Notes: generated by a model not told the origin, from the letters alone. A stretch of DNA of 64,000 bases from Saururus chinensis (GCA_035235625.1 CP141148.1:1488001-1552000); one strand, 5' to 3'. Counted from the first letter of the stretch, positions 36,903-50,767 are shown. Program-made: numbers and translations.

Positions 36903-37725
36903 AATATGACATGGACTCTATTATTAGGTTATGTTGCTTGTAATGTTATATTTTGCATAATTAAACTTGGATTCATACATTCTTAGTGTTGTTAGAAAGT
37001 TCTTGACGAGCTTTATTAAATAAGATTCTATATGACTATATTTTCTCAAACTTTTTATGGGCCCCACTTATTCAACACATTTCTAGATAGTATTTTGACC
37101 TATATTATACGTGTTTAGATTCACATATTTTTTACGCCATTGGATAACTATCAAAGAGCTCTATCAAATGAGAGTGCCAAAATGATCTTGAATTTGAATA
37201 GCGTACTCTACAACACAATATCCTTTGACACCATTGTCTTCGCTAATTTATGACTTAATATTTAGCCTGAGACTTGGACTTATAGTTGTCTATTATGAGT
37301 GTATTTAGGTAAACACAAAGTTTGTGTATATAATTTATACTCATCGTGATCCTAAAAGTACAACTATAACATGCAAGAGAGACTTTTGTTCAATACATAT
37401 TTTATTTTTAATTTAATTTATTTTATCTTATATAATTTGTATTTACTTGTGTATGTGTATTCTTGCTACTACTTAAGAGGATAAGAACATTTTGTTACCA
37501 AATAATAATTACGACACTTTAAATATACTTTATTCAATAATTTGGCGGAGAGGTTTCTTAATGAATTTTAAGAACTAAAAAAGAATTATTTATGAAAATG
37601 AATATTTTTTTATGACGAGGAAAATGAATATTTTTTTGTGACGATGAAAATAATTAATTATTGGATAGGCTATAGAATGACAATCTAAATTTTTTTGTCT
37701 TTATACTCTTCAGAATGAAAGGAAT
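36903..37725. other. AT-rich intergenic sequence
   Basis: No gene or clear element is seen. 37600-37645 carries a small tandem duplication around GAAAATGAATATTTTTTT. Confidence 0.4.
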
Positions 37726-38480
37726 CATCATCTTGACATTGCGATTACTCTACTGTTCTCATTTAAGAGCTTGTTTTGTTCCTTGAAGTGGAGGTCCTTA
37801 GAGGTATCATCGCCTGAAGCAGATGCATTAGACCTCTTCTTTTTCTGCTCTCTGTCTAATATCCGATGGATATGAGAGCATCAATTTCGACCTTTGTGCA
37901 ACTTTTTACACCAAAAAGTAAATCAATGAGAAAAGATAGATGATCCAAACGGAGAAACACATGCAACAATAGGAAGGAATGATACATCATCAACAGCAGA
38001 TGAATAAATTGCAGAAGTATCAAACAGAACAAGATGACTTCAGAATTATTTCATGTGCATTGAAAAAGTTATTGTGCTGTGCCATGGATTGGATGCGGGT
38101 CTTAAGCAGAGCTATAGAGGCCAAGAGGACCTTATCATCCTTCTGTATCCCACGAAGAAACAGCGGAATCCGGGACCTCATGGCACTGCTTTCAGTAGAA
38201 TGTCCAAAGGCCTGAGAGCTAGTGCTGATCCAGCTGCCAGCGGGGGTGTTTGAAACTTTGAACTCAGCACTGTGGAGCATACTTCTTCTGGAGGTTGTTC
38301 GGAGCCAGCCATGGTCACAATTGCTGCACCTGCACAGTAGGGCTCCACCGCAAGCAGTGCCAGCCCTGCAAATTAGAGGCTTACAGATTAACGTCTATTT
38401 GCGACTGGCCATTAGGGGGCAGTCTGTAATCTGCTGGAGCCCACCATATCTGCACACTGAGGGCGTGGAAGTGCCATGCT
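37726..38480 (-). other. Unassigned open segments upstream of TIC62, possible divergent gene
   Basis: On the minus strand two parts look gene-like by base composition: 38020-38365 and 37728-37870. The first has an acceptor-like TTTGCAG just right of 38365. It is open both in the frame containing MRSRIPLFLRGIQKDDK and, over 38180-38365, in the frame containing MAGSEQPPEEVCS. The second reads as RILDREQKKKRSNASASGDD in one frame. I could not connect them by phase-correct splicing and recognise no family. They could be a divergent gene, its pseudogene, or chance. The interval up to 38625 may also hold the TIC62 promoter and leader. Confidence 0.25.
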
Positions 38481-38625
38481 GTTAAAGGAAGAAGACAACA
38501 ATGATAAAATTTTCTCGCCACCCTTCATCCACCAAGCACTCAAGCAGACGCTGCAGACGTGCAGTTTGCACTTTGCAGCTGCAGCTCAACGGTGGCTTGC
38601 AAAATTGCAGAGCTGGAGCTTGGCT

Positions 38626-41600
38626 ATGGAGCTCTTGACTGCCCATTCTCCTCCATTGACGGCTCTTACTGTTTCCAGGAGTAGCTTAGCTGAAAGACCC
38701 TCGTTCCTCTCCGGCCCGGCTCTCCCGTTAGACCTGACCCGGAGGCGTTCCAACGTCAAGAATCCCAATTGTCTTGGTGTCTGGACAACAGGTACAGCAT
38801 TGTTCTGAGAAATGGGTATTTCTGTGTGTCGTCTCTTCTTCCTTGTAATACCCGTATTCCTTTTTGTGTTCTGGGTGTAAAAACTACTTCGTGTTGTCTA
38901 ACTTCGGATTTATATTGATGAAACAAGAGATACTGAAGAGGAAGCAATTATTGTGTAATTACTAATGGCACTGTTTTGTTTATCAGGGGCTCATTCACAT
39001 TGACTGACATACTGGGTTTCATTAATTTTCTGAAGGTCTAATTCATGTCACTGCAAAATCGAGAGCAAAGACCATTAAAGCTGCTGGGCAGGATTCTGGA
39101 CTAAAAGAGGGAGATCTTGCATTCGTTGCAGGTGCCACGGGTCGTGTGGGTTCACGTGCTGTAAGGTTGAATTGATCAGCAATAATCCGTCCGAGAATTA
39201 CCAAACATTATTTGTAACCAAGGCTTGATTATCTTAAGTTACTCTAATTGTTTCAATCACATTATGTACTAAATTTATCCAGGGAGCTTTTGAAACTTGG
39301 GTTCCAAGTGAGAGCTGGAATTCGAAGCAAACAAAAAGCGGACACATTGGTGAATGTATGTTGTTCTATGCAGATGCTGACCCACATTGCTTGTCAAATT
39401 CTTATGGTTTCTGATACTTCTTCTTGTATTACAGAGTGTTCAACAAATGGACGGTGGTAGTGGAATTCAATGTAAGTCTTGTATCTTTCTCTTACCATTG
39501 ATAAGATAGTGGAGATATAAAGATGAAAAAGCAAGGTTTAGCTGAATAATATGGCATGTGCGGCTGATAACAGACATTTTTTGAATTTTAGCCCAGATGT
39601 AGAGAAGCTTCAAATCGTCGAATGTGATTTGGAGAAGCAAGAAGGGATTAAATCTGCAATTGGGAGTGCCTCTGTAGTTCTGTGCTGCATTGGTGCCAGC
39701 GAGAAGGAAGTTTTTGATATTACCGGACCATATCGAATTGATTACCTAGCAACCAAAAACCTTATTGATGCAGGTACAATATGAATACAAAGAAAGAAAA
39801 ACTCATGTAGATCCACAATCTTTTTGGATTCACAATTGAATCTCCTTTACTACATAGGAATACGCCCACAATGGGATTCTTCGAAAAATTTAGATAGTTA
39901 AATCAGTATTTTTAAATTAGTAATTTTATTTTTTTACCTTTTGCTTTCTTTGGTATGCTCAGCAACTAATGCGAAGGTCAACCACTTCATTTTACTGACT
40001 TCTCTGGGGACAAACAAGATTGGTTTCCCTGCAGCTATCCTGAAGTAAGTAACCAATAAATTCATTTAACGGGCTAGCCAAATAGATAGTTCAGTTTGAG
40101 GAGCTGTGTTCGTGTTTTCTTTTTTGATGTGGCTCAAGCCGAGTTTCAAAGATTTATGCATCTACATGGTCCGATTCAATCTCATCTATTGTATCAAGGA
40201 TTATGCAATACAAATCTTACTAACTATATCCTTTAATTAAGCCTGTTTTGGGGAGTCCTCATATGGAAAAGAAAGGCTGAAGAAGCACTGATTGCTAGTG
40301 GCCTCCCTTACAGTGTAAGTTTTTTTATTAGTACTTGTTCTGTCCTCTCCTATTGTTCGTATCTTAAGAGTGTTCTTTCCCAGCATCAATCATAATGAGA
40401 CAATTCCATACACTGCTTTAAGTTAGCTTGCTCGCTCTCTACTCTCATTCAGATAGTGAGGCCTGGAGGGATGGAGCGGCCAACAGATGCTTACAAGTTA
40501 ACACATAACATGGTCCTCTCAATTGAAGATACTTTGTTTGGTGGCCAAGTATCCAATCTGCAGGTGTCAATTTCTTCTTATAGTAGAAATTTTTCTCTTC
40601 ATTACTTTTAAATTCATTTGTGCAATCTGTTGCAATCGAGTCAGACAAATATTAGTTCAGCCATGAGCCTTAGGTTGACAAAGCAGTTCTATTATCTGAT
40701 TTTGGTTCAACTCACTCTCATATACTTGTATTTTTATATGAACTTTTATTAGTTTTGGTCCTATATTGATCTTATGTGATAGAATCTTACATTTCAGCAA
40801 TAATGAGTCTATGATTTCAGTGCCAGCACGCAATTGTTTATGTTAATTAGTGATTGGCAAATGCTCATACCTCCTGCTGCAGGTAGCAGAGCTGTTGGCA
40901 TTTATGGCAAAAAACCAAGACCTTTCTTTTTGTAAGGTGGTAGAAGTAATTGCAGAAACAAATGCACCATTAACACCATTGGAAGTTCTCCTATCCAAGA
41001 TCCCATCAAAACGTGTGGACACTTCTAAACTTGTGGTAACACCTTCATGAATATACAGTTAAACATATTTAAGCCCCAGATGATGCGTTTTGCTTCCGTA
41101 GTGACCTTTTGATTAACAAAAAAAACTTCGTATTCTGAAAATTAGACTCTTTCTATTTCAGGAATCACCAGCCCTGCAAAAAGAAGAGCCTGTACCTTCT
41201 CAAGTCATTGTCTCCGCACCCCAAGCTGATCAGGAAAAAATTGAACCTGAAGCTCCCAAGACAAGAGCCCTCTCTCCCTACTTTGTGTAAGCGTCTTGTT
41301 TTACTTGTGAAGAAGAGTGCCTTGTCTCAACAAATTTTGTTTGGTCAATAGATATGATGATATGAAACCTTCTACATCTACTCCAACCCCAAGTACACTC
41401 CTAGTGGGCCGATCGAAAGAAACTCTTGAGAGAATTGTAGAGCCTAAAACACAAACAAGATTAGAAGCACCCACCATCCAAGCCAAAGAGCCACTCATTT
41501 GACCCTGAAAGTCATACTACCTAGCTGCATATGTAATTTTCGAACAGATATAGATGTGTGTTACAGATATGATAACCTGAAACCTCCCACATCTCCTACG

Positions 41601-42242
41601 GCAATGCCTCTCACTCCTGGACAAGGAAGCAATCCAATTTTTTCTTTTCACTTGAATCTCAGAATGCTCCTTATTGCACAATCATGAGGATTTGAAACTA
41701 CTCACTTCCCCTTCCTACTACTCCTAGCTCTTCTCTAGTAAATGTTGGTAAACCAATATGTCAATACCGCCATCTGAGACGGTCTTGCCATCACCAATTA
41801 AGACATCTGTCAATTCCAATATTTTCTCACCATATTCCATGAAGTCTTACTCTGTTTTGCCAAAGCATTGTTGTAATCAATAAGAAAGTATTTAGCTGCT
41901 GCAGTATATTTATATTTTCAGATATGATGACTTAAAGCCACCTACTTCTCCAACACCACTTGCACCATCAACTGGTGTAAATGATTTCAAGAAAACTTCA
42001 ATGGGTGCCGTGAATGCAAATCCAGCTCCTGTGACAGAAAAATCTCCAGAGAAGCAGCATTTGAACCAACACAAGTTGAGGCCACTTTCACCTTTTACCA
42101 TGTAAGCAAATGTGAAAAGGTTACCCAGGTTACTCCTGCCTGTTTCTTTTTTGTTTAATGACTGACACATTAGGCCTTGATTATTCTGAACAGGTATGAG
42201 GATCTGAAACCTCCTTCTTCCCCAAGTCCATCGTTCAAGTGA
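38626..42242 (+). CDS. TIC62: Protein TIC62, chloroplastic
   Basis: TIC62 is a plastid dehydrogenase-like protein that tethers ferredoxin-NADP reductase (FNR) and associates with the inner-envelope TIC complex and thylakoids. Exons are 38626-38791, 39036-39165, 39283-39355, 39435-39471, 39597-39773, 39963-40044, 40242-40314, 40453-40563, 40883-41035, 41162-41286, 41922-42101 and 42194-42242. All junctions are GT-AG and in phase, giving 451 residues. Residues 1 to about 55 are a Ser/Arg-rich chloroplast transit peptide starting MELLTAHSPP. A Rossmann fold follows, with GATGRVG at 88-94. Conserved blocks include ASEKEVFDITGPYRIDYLA, IVRPGGMERPTDAYK and FGGQVSNLQVAELLA. The C-terminus has two FNR-binding modules, YDDLKPPTSPTP (377-388) and YEDLKPPSSPSP (437-448), each preceded by LSPY or LSPF. 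Arabidopsis TIC62 has more modules. Three further module-like exons between 41287 and 41921 look decayed and are listed separately. If the one at 41352 is used, the protein stops at 41502 with about 425 residues. Confidence 0.9.
41352..41760 (+). pseudogene. Decayed TIC62 FNR-binding repeat exons
   Basis: Three stretches inside the TIC62 gene resemble the module YDDLKPPTSP. At 41352 (after the acceptor AATAG) the frame reads YDDMKPSTSTPTPST and runs into a TGA at 41500-41502 after EPLI, where RPLSPY would be expected. At 41567 (after TTACAG) it reads YDNLKPPTSPTAMPLTPG and again lacks the closing LSPY with its donor. At 41683 it reads HEDLKLLTSPS with no clear acceptor. All share the phase used by the intact modules at 41922 and 42194. 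I infer that the ancestral gene had at least five modules and that the middle ones decayed. Use of the first as an alternative 3' end remains possible. Confidence 0.6.
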
Positions 42243-42902
42243 CATTTGAATGAGCAGTTGAATCAACCATGGTATATAAATTGTGTAAAACTGAGAAGAT
42301 ACTGTATGAACTGAAAATGCCATATGATGTCATTTGAATATTTTTTGTAGACTTGGTGTAACCAGTTGAAAATTTCATGCGGTATATATTTCTTTCCTTC
42401 AAGTTTAATTCACTGCTTTCTACTTCAGAACTTTTATTCTTTATGCATGTTAAAATCTCTTGTTAAAGTCTTCACTGAAGATCAAGTCAGTCAAACATTA
42501 AGGAAAGGGTAGCTGTTCATGGGGTCTAATTAAAACATCTTACAAGATAATGGAAAATGAAGAACGATGGATAGTATGTAGGAGAGCATCTCTTCAATTC
42601 CAGCAAGATGGTCTTGTTGTGCCCAATCAGCCATGTTATTAGGCAGTGGAGTTTCTAACATCATTTTCTTTTATATATTGGTCCTGGAAGAAACGTAAGC
42701 GTGAAAATGCATTTTTTATTGACTGAATTAAACAATAGTTAAAAAAAGGATATCTATATAGAAGTATATACAACACAGAACTCGAGTTTAAGACAAGATA
42801 TATCCAACATGCAACAAGAACAGACCAACAATAATATCAGGTAGTACTTAAAATGCATTTTCATTTATTGAATAGCTAGAAAAAATGCACACAGTATGGG
42901 TG

Positions 42903-42975
<73 letters not shown>

Positions 42976-43237
42976 TGCTTTGAGGATTGATCATTAGTCA
43001 TAGACACGAATTCTATATTAACCCATATGTACTCATAGTAGGCGTAAATCCAAATCTTATAGGTTAAATATTATATAATAGGCCGGTGAAGATAATGGTG
43101 TCTAAAGACTTTGTGTCATGAAGCATGTTATTTATATTCAAGACTAGTTTGGCAGCATGTCTCATTTAATAGAGTTCTTCGGAGATTTTTTAAAGCCGTT
43201 AAAAACATACAACTCTGAATATATATAAAAGAGGCCC
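42243..43237. other. TIC62 3' region and AT-rich spacer
   Basis: 42243-42700 probably includes the TIC62 3' untranslated region. The rest is AT-rich and contains the (TA)n run at 42906-42972. I see no gene. Confidence 0.4.
42906..42972. repeat. (TA)n microsatellite
   Basis: An uninterrupted TA run of about 67 bp. Confidence 0.95.
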
Positions 43238-43397
43238 ATTGAGGTGAGCATGAGCATGAGCCTAGGCCCACCCGGCTGTCGGATTTATATCCGACAACCC
43301 ACGTGAATCAAGTGGCATTTGCCCTGTATGGGCTGTTGGATATAAATCTAACAACTGGGTGGGCCTGGCGTGTGAGCCCAAGCTCACCTCAACTGTT
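43238..43397. mobile_element. Fold-back MITE, about 160 bp
   Basis: The left arm, starting TTGAGGTGAGC and continuing GCCTAGGCCCACCCGGCTGT, pairs with the right arm, which ends GAGCTTGGGCTC/GAGGTGAG in reverse. Both arms contain GGATTTATATCC-like centres, so the whole element folds on itself. Two relatives with TATATGAGCC ends occur at 46552 and 61290. No coding capacity is present. The superfamily is not recognised. Confidence 0.6.
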
Positions 43398-46300
43398 TCC
43401 TATATAAAAATATAAAAATATTATTAAAAAATACATTATATATATGGGGCCTACAAAAAAATTTGAGAAAATATAACCATGTAAAATCTCATTTAATAGA
43501 GCTTATCGAGAGCTTTCTAACAACAATAAGAAGGTGGGAATTTGAGTATGAGAGTGAAAGATATAATATTATAAAATTAAAATTTATAACCTGAAAAATA
43601 AGATTAGGGTGTGATTAGGATTTTGACTTTTTGGGGATTATATGGGTAAAATATGGATTAATGGTATAAAATATAGGTCAAATCATCCAATTTTAAAAGT
43701 TCTATAATACATTAATTTACTTTATATTATAGTATGATATGATATGTGCCATACACATCACCAAAATCTTCACTTGAAAATTTTGTCGCACAATTTCTAT
43801 CTTCCAGGATGTGTGTTTGTGATTTCAGCTTATTTTACTTTCTTCATGTTTTTGTAATTTCCACTTGAAAATATTCAGGGTTGCAAGGCATCAATCATTT
43901 CACCTCCTGGAATCGTCTTTGGCACACCACACTGTTTGCCGGCAATCCACCCCATGGGCCCTGATCCATTGTGGGTCTCTTCCATCGAGCCTGTGAATTT
44001 TCAACCGTTGAAATGAGGCTAAGGATTGCTTGGATAGACCATAGATCGGCCCGCACTGATGTAATGTATTCAGTCAGGACTCAGGAGGACCACACGTCAA
44101 TGTGACTTGAACAAGCATTTTGATTCACTAGAAAAAGTGAGGACTACATATCACTATATATGCTGCTCAATGTTCAGATATTTTGAGTTACACTGGAATG
44201 CTACAAATGCTCGACAGTGATAATAGAGAAATGACAACTTAAAATTTGGACCTGTGAAAGATTTTCCTAGAGGGCTCCTTTCAAGAAGGAAAACGATGAC
44301 TTCCAGAGCAAAACAATATGCGAAAGAGGAAGGATAATGATATTCACATAACAAAAATGCTCAACAAAAACTCTCACATAAGTTTTGGTGGGCTTCACAC
44401 AAAATTTACTTGGGCTGACTTATTCAGTCCAATCAAAATTCACATTAAATGTTTGTTAAGTATTTTTATTGTGTAAATATAATTTTCCAAGAAGGGATGG
44501 TCTAAGTGCTCCTCATATATTTCAAAATTCTGGTCAACCTGATACGCCCTATCCTAATGGCCTATGGGTCTGCATTCATAACTAATTGGGGTTTACTTAT
44601 ATGCTTAAGTTGTAAGGGTAATTTAGGTATTTAATTATCAAATTATATTTATATTTATTTAAAGTGAGTGGGCGTTAAGAGCTTGTTAGTAAGCTCGTTA
44701 ATCTTCTCTAAGTAATGTAAGGCTTAGCCCTAAGTTGAATTATGAAATAAAAGTCAAACCTTAAACATCTTCATTGCTTCTCAGTTTTTACCCCTTTCTT
44801 CCAACATTTGACTCTTACATCAAGTGTTCGTACCAAGGTGCTTTCACCCCCCTTAGTACAATCTTCCTAACTAGTTAATCTCCTTGTGTACCTCGGTAAA
44901 AACACAACCAAATTTAATATTATGTAAAGCCGACTGACCAAGCTCTTCAAAAGCATGAGCAACAAGAAGTATAGACATTGTTAGCAAAAGGAAAACTTAA
45001 AAAACAAGAAGTATAGAGATCGATCCACATAATAATTTTTTGTTGATGGGACTGCCCGCTGAAATAACAGGAGAGTCTATAATATCCTCGTCTCCTCTGA
45101 CTATTTTTCCTTATTAACCTGATTGACAAACTTCAAAAATTGCATTTCATGATCTTCATTATATAAAATTGGTCGACTTTGTCTTATTCAGTTGATGGAA
45201 TACACAATCTGAAATTTTATCCCACTGGTCTGCATCAAATAAAGTTGTGCCTTCAATTATCAAACTGGCCTAGAAGTAAAATTAAATAACAATCTAAGTA
45301 CTTTGAAGCTTTGGAGAGCTTCTGAAGATACAGAGTAGTTGAAATCTCCTTGAAGTCTTGAAAATTCGTATTCAATTTTAGAATTTTTAGTACATATATG
45401 CATTTTCTTATTGCCAAAAACTAAAAGATATATCCATAAGCTGAAATATTAAAAACATAATGTCAGTTGAATACTAAAAACTATTTCACGAACAAAAAGA
45501 GAAAGATTGAAAATTTACTAGCAGAGAATTGTTAAACTAACATAGTGCTTTGAAGGAAGTTAGGCGTCCAAGGACCTTGTCCAAATTGCAGATTTCAACA
45601 AGCACGTTTTTCTTAGTGGTATCAATTTTATGATAGTACCAATATTGACACTGGCTAGCTGTGAACAAACAAGACCTCAAATGCACCAGAAACATTAATA
45701 TTGTCAAGGGAAGAACAACGCAAAATCACAACAAGATGCAAACGTAATAAGAGAGCACACAAGATTTAAGGTGGTCTAGCTTACGATAATCTCCACCCGT
45801 CATACATAAATTCACTATTTAATTATGAGAATAGTATATAGGAGAAAATTACAAGCATGGAGCACTCAGATCCTCTCAATTCTCAAAAGGATAGGCTTTT
45901 ATAAAGCATCAACCATAGCCCTTAGGGTTCTAAAAAGCCTCAAATACCCCAAGGGACATGTAGGCTTGAATAAGGCTATTTGGGAAGAAAATTCCAGAGT
46001 AGCCAATTAAGAAGTCGAAATTAGGCAAAACTATGTTTTTGTTATACAATCGATTGATCACCTTACATTTTGTACAATGTTGTGTGATTCTAGTGCCTGG
46101 AGTGATCGATCGATCTGGCTCAGGGATTGATGGCCTCCTTTAGAAACATAAAGAACCCGATTCCAGTAACCTTATGGATCGATCACCTGCACCTGGCTAT
46201 TGATTGGTGCCTCTAACTCGTGCTCTAGTATGTTTGTCGATTGATCGTCTTGTGTTGGCAATCATTGGCCCATATAGTCTTCTATTCTTTTTCACAATCT

Positions 46301-46551
46301 CCTACTTTACATTCCTTCAAATAAGAAAAAAAATATATGCCCCCCTCCCCCTCTCACTTTAATAAGTTCTAAACCAATTAAAACTATGAAATTCATATTT
46401 TTTATGTAGCTGCAAGGTTATACTTATTGAAGAAATCATTATAATGTTTTAGGTTTCTTGAATTCTAAATTAATTAAGTTTATTTGAAGGGGCAATATAG
46501 GCGTAATGTAGCAAAAATCTCCCCATATATATATATATATATATGAAAAAA
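43398..46551. other. Intergenic with old LTR-like scraps
   Basis: There is no recognisable gene. 44570-44880 resembles the end of an LTR (AAGGGTAATTTAGGTATTTA, then GGCTTAGCCCTAAGTTG). 45600-46330 resembles another: AAGATTTAAGGTGGTCTAGC near 45762 is typical of the transcribed part of plant LTRs, and CGATCGAT-rich text follows. Neither has definable ends. 43870-44110 is more GC-rich unique sequence of unknown nature. Confidence 0.3.
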
Positions 46552-46773
<222 letters not shown>

Positions 46774-47214
46774 ACCTGGTAGTAAAAAGGCATCAACAAC
46801 CTTGAAACCCTTCCGCTCTTCTTATGTAGAATATTAGCTAAGGTTCTGCATTAATGCCGCTAATAGAAAACATATACATGTGGACAATGGAGGCCCTGCT
46901 GTTACTTGTTAGTAATATTACCGGTTGTTTTAACTTTCCGCTGTTAATGTTCTATATTTTGCATTGCAACAACTAGAATTGGGCTACCAAAACGTATGTT
47001 TTTTTTTTGTTACAAAATGTAGTACTGGCAGTGATAGAAACTTGTGATATTTAGCAGTTTTTTAAATGCCGAAAAAAGTGCACCGCTAGAATCTTCTTTT
47101 TGTTTTTGGAAAATTGCACATTGCCTATATTGCACATATCTTCTATGAATAATTAAAACCTTCACTTACCCATGCCTTAACTATTGAAATTGTTGATATA
47201 TATATATATATAAA

Positions 47215-47410
47215 CTACTCCCTCCATCCTAAATTAATAGCTTCATTTGGCAAAAAAGTTTGTTCAATATTAATAGCTTCATTTTGTTAAATTTAAGCAA
47301 TTGGGTATGAAAAAGAGTATCTTAAGCTTATTTTTCCTAGTGGGTTTCACCACTAAATAAAAAGTACTATTTTTCTAAATATAGCAATTAATATAGGATG
47401 GAGGGAGTAT
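47215..47410. mobile_element. Stowaway-like MITE, about 195 bp
   Basis: The left end is CTACTCCCTCCATCCTAAAT and the right end ATTAATATAGGATGGAGGGAGTA, with a TA at each edge. The TTAATAGCTTCATTT block occurs twice inside the left half. It lies 149 bp left of the LTR element at 47559. Confidence 0.75.
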
Positions 47411-48381
47411 TAAGATTGTCGACATCATCATTTTTTTGCCAAATTCTCATCCTATATCCCTCCACCTGCTTCCATAAGATGTTTAATTGAGACTTAAAAC
47501 CTCCCGAAGAAAACTGAAGTGCTTGCAGTGAGAAAACTTGTGCTCTTGAAAAGGAAAATGATGCCGTCAGGAATTTGGAAACGAACAAACTCTCTTTATT
47601 AACCTGAAATTCGAAATACAAACACAAGTTGAGAAGATCAACCCAAGTTGATCTTTGCAACTTCGCTCAACAGAGCCAGGGAACAAGCCCTCGAGAGAAA
47701 ATTCTCACAACAAGCTAAAGCTTTGAAAATACAACAACAACTAACTATCTGCTATTACAGAAGTCTATTTATACTAACGACTTGATTTTCTAACATTTGA
47801 ACTAACGGAACTTCCACATCAAAGAGACGGCGTCTGAAGATATTTCATTGTTCAGAATTCTAGCTGAAGACCACGATTAAAGAATTTAACGACCACTTTG
47901 ATTTAAACCATAATGTCTCAAGTGACCCTCACTAATTCTCAGTAATTACCCGCTCTACCAACGTTATTCAATCCACCCATTAGTGATTGCCAAAATTGCC
48001 CTTGCATGTTTTATAAAGCTTTCACATGTGTTCGATGAAATGCCAGAACCAATCTTCATTATCCAGTTTCGATGACATTAATCTACTCCTGCATCAAACT
48101 CTCCTTCCCATGAAAAGCTCAACCTCGAGCGTGAATGTTCAAGAGTTGAGAGTCACCACTACATCTTCATGTTCAGTCACTTCGTTGGTGGAGCTTCAAC
48201 TAATAATCCAACATCCATGGCAACCAGAACAGAGTTTCAGCTCAGCAGATTTTTGAACCAGATCCGAATTTTAATCCAAAAGTTCCCCTTTCTAGCATTT
48301 TTTTGTCTTTTATGCTTCTAAAAACTCCATTCAAAATTCAAATAATGTGGAAGCAAAGGAACCAGAGCAGGATAAATGAAA

Positions 48382-50767
48382 TCAAACTGGTGGAGGTTCT
48401 TCAAACCACAAAAAAATGGATAGAAATGTTTTTAGCTGATGTTCATTGCAGAGCAAAACAAAACCTTCATTGGTTATTGTTTTGATGACACAAAACCAAA
48501 GATAAATTTGCACCCAGTATTGTTTAAAAGATCTCCATATATTATCCAAAAGGAGAGTATTAATGTGAATTGTGAGGAAAGGAAGTTTTGTGACAGTTCT
48601 TTTAATCCAATGATCTTCTAAATGAATTTCCAAAATATGTTGAATTGTAATATAGTGAAGTTCAATTTCTGCTTGTATAAGGAATGCAGTAACTTCACTT
48701 AGCAGAAAAGTGCATTTATGGAACCAAGTATTCAGATTTACCTGTACCTCTGTAAATTGTTGCCATTTACAAATCTTAACAAAAATTTTACTGTCTTGAA
48801 TTAACACCTGGAGATTCCACTTGCTCATTGGCATTTTCAATTCCTTCAAAGTAATTAAAATGACTACCTTCAATCCAAAATGTTATCCAGAAATTTTCAA
48901 AAGAACTTTCATGCTTCCCTCGGCCATTTTGGAATCTGTTAACATATTGTGAACTGAACAGCTACTAGAATTAATCCTGGTTTTAGCTAATTGCGCCACT
49001 GGTCCAACTGATGTAGTAATAATACTCTTCACAGGCATAATGCAATTCTTCTGTTCTTTTAAAATTTTCACATCAGACATTCCAAGTTTATTTTGTAAGG
49101 CAAAAAGTTTCTGTGTAAACTTCTTCATTTCCTGAGATATGTCAGTTTCTTGGAATTCCTTCAACTTAGTTGTGTCTGACTTTGATTTCTTAATGATTGA
49201 TTTATTCTGATCTCTGACCCAACTAATTTCTGTTGCAGCAATATCAAACTCATCAGTCTTTAAATGTATTTCCAACATATGCATAGTAATAACATAATAG
49301 AATTTCTTGTCAGAAACATGTCGGATTAACCATTTTATGAATAGAAAGTCAGACAAGTCATTTGTTTTGATAGAGCACAAATAAGTTGAGACTTCTCCCA
49401 TTCAGTGTGCTTGAAAACTGTAGCAAACTCAGTATGCAGAAAAACATATTTGTTAAATCCAATATTCAGACTTTCCTGTACCAGCCTAAATTGTCTCCAT
49501 TTACAAAACTTAACAAAAATTCTGCTTTCATGATTGAACATACGAAGAGTCCACCAACTCTCTTGAATTTTCACTTCCTTCAAAGAAAGTGAAATAAATG
49601 TTTCTCATTTGAAATCCACTCTTAGAATTATAGTTGCTGAGAACTTTTTCCTTGAATCAAATGTAGCATGATTAACTATCTGATGAAGCTGGAATATTAA
49701 TTATGCACCAAACTTATATCCACTTGGATCATCCAATGAAGAAACTGTTTTTCTCAAATCAACTAGATGAAAGAAATATAAAGTTTGATATGTTGAATTA
49801 ATATTACTTTCTCCAGTAGATGAAATGTTCTTTCCTGTGAATTCCTCCATCAAATAAAGGATTGAGATTTTCTTCTGCTTTGCTTCTCCAAACAGTGATT
49901 TAATAACAACCATATCATCATGATTCAAGAATTTATTAGTGTAAAGTCCATCAATTTGTTCCAAACATTGTAAAATGTCTTTAACAAACTCTGTGGTAGG
50001 AATGTACTGAATGTGTTGTGCCTCAAACTTGACAAGCTTGAACTTAAAATCCATAGGTCTTAAACCAAATCCAATGTTGCCCAAATCTAATAACCATGGT
50101 TTCAAATAAAGTTCAACACAAAATTCAGAGCAGTAAAAAGATAAATCTGATTGTATTACTTCTTCTTTCCATTTCTGAACTAATTCATTCCCTTTAGCAT
50201 ACTGTCGAACACCTTGAATGCAATGATTAACATTTAGGATTGGCTGCCCTAAATAATTTGTTGAGATATATTTTTCCTGCAAAAGATCTTTAGATGGAGC
50301 CAACTAAAACTAAACTGTTTAATGCCTTTCATTTGTATCACTTGTATAGACTTGTACCAGGCTGAAATCCTTTCTTTCCTCCAACAAACATCTAAATTTT
50401 CTTGCTTATTTTCTTCAAACAAATGGCAATTATAATTCTTTTCTATGAACACTTCCATCCAGGGTGGTTTTGGTGAAATGTATAACATAATTTTCCAAGG
50501 CATAATCTAAGATTCAGCAATTTGAAAGTTTAAGACTAAGATAAAAATACCTTGATGAATCATAGACATAACATGATAGAATTTTACTTGCCAAGCATCC
50601 TGACCATGCTTATACAGCAAAATTAAATCATCTAGATCAGCCTTTATAGTTCTGTCACTGTCAATATTAATAGGAAATGAAGGTTCTTTTACTGAATTTT
50701 CTTGTATGAATGACAATTCAGCAACAACTTCATTCATCATATCAAAACAAGTGTCAACAGTTTTCAA
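48382..50767 (-). other. Unrecognised internal region of the LTR element
   Basis: Several minus-strand frames occupy the place where pol would be expected (48382-48873, 48883-49401, 49335-49583, 49701-50303, 50507-50767). They have no RT, RNase H or integrase motif that I recognise. Two of them share a repeated theme, FVKICKWQQF near 48775 and FVKFCKWRQF near 49520, each followed by a similar Asn/Phe-rich stretch, so the region contains an internal duplication. The function, if any, is unknown. Confidence 0.45.
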
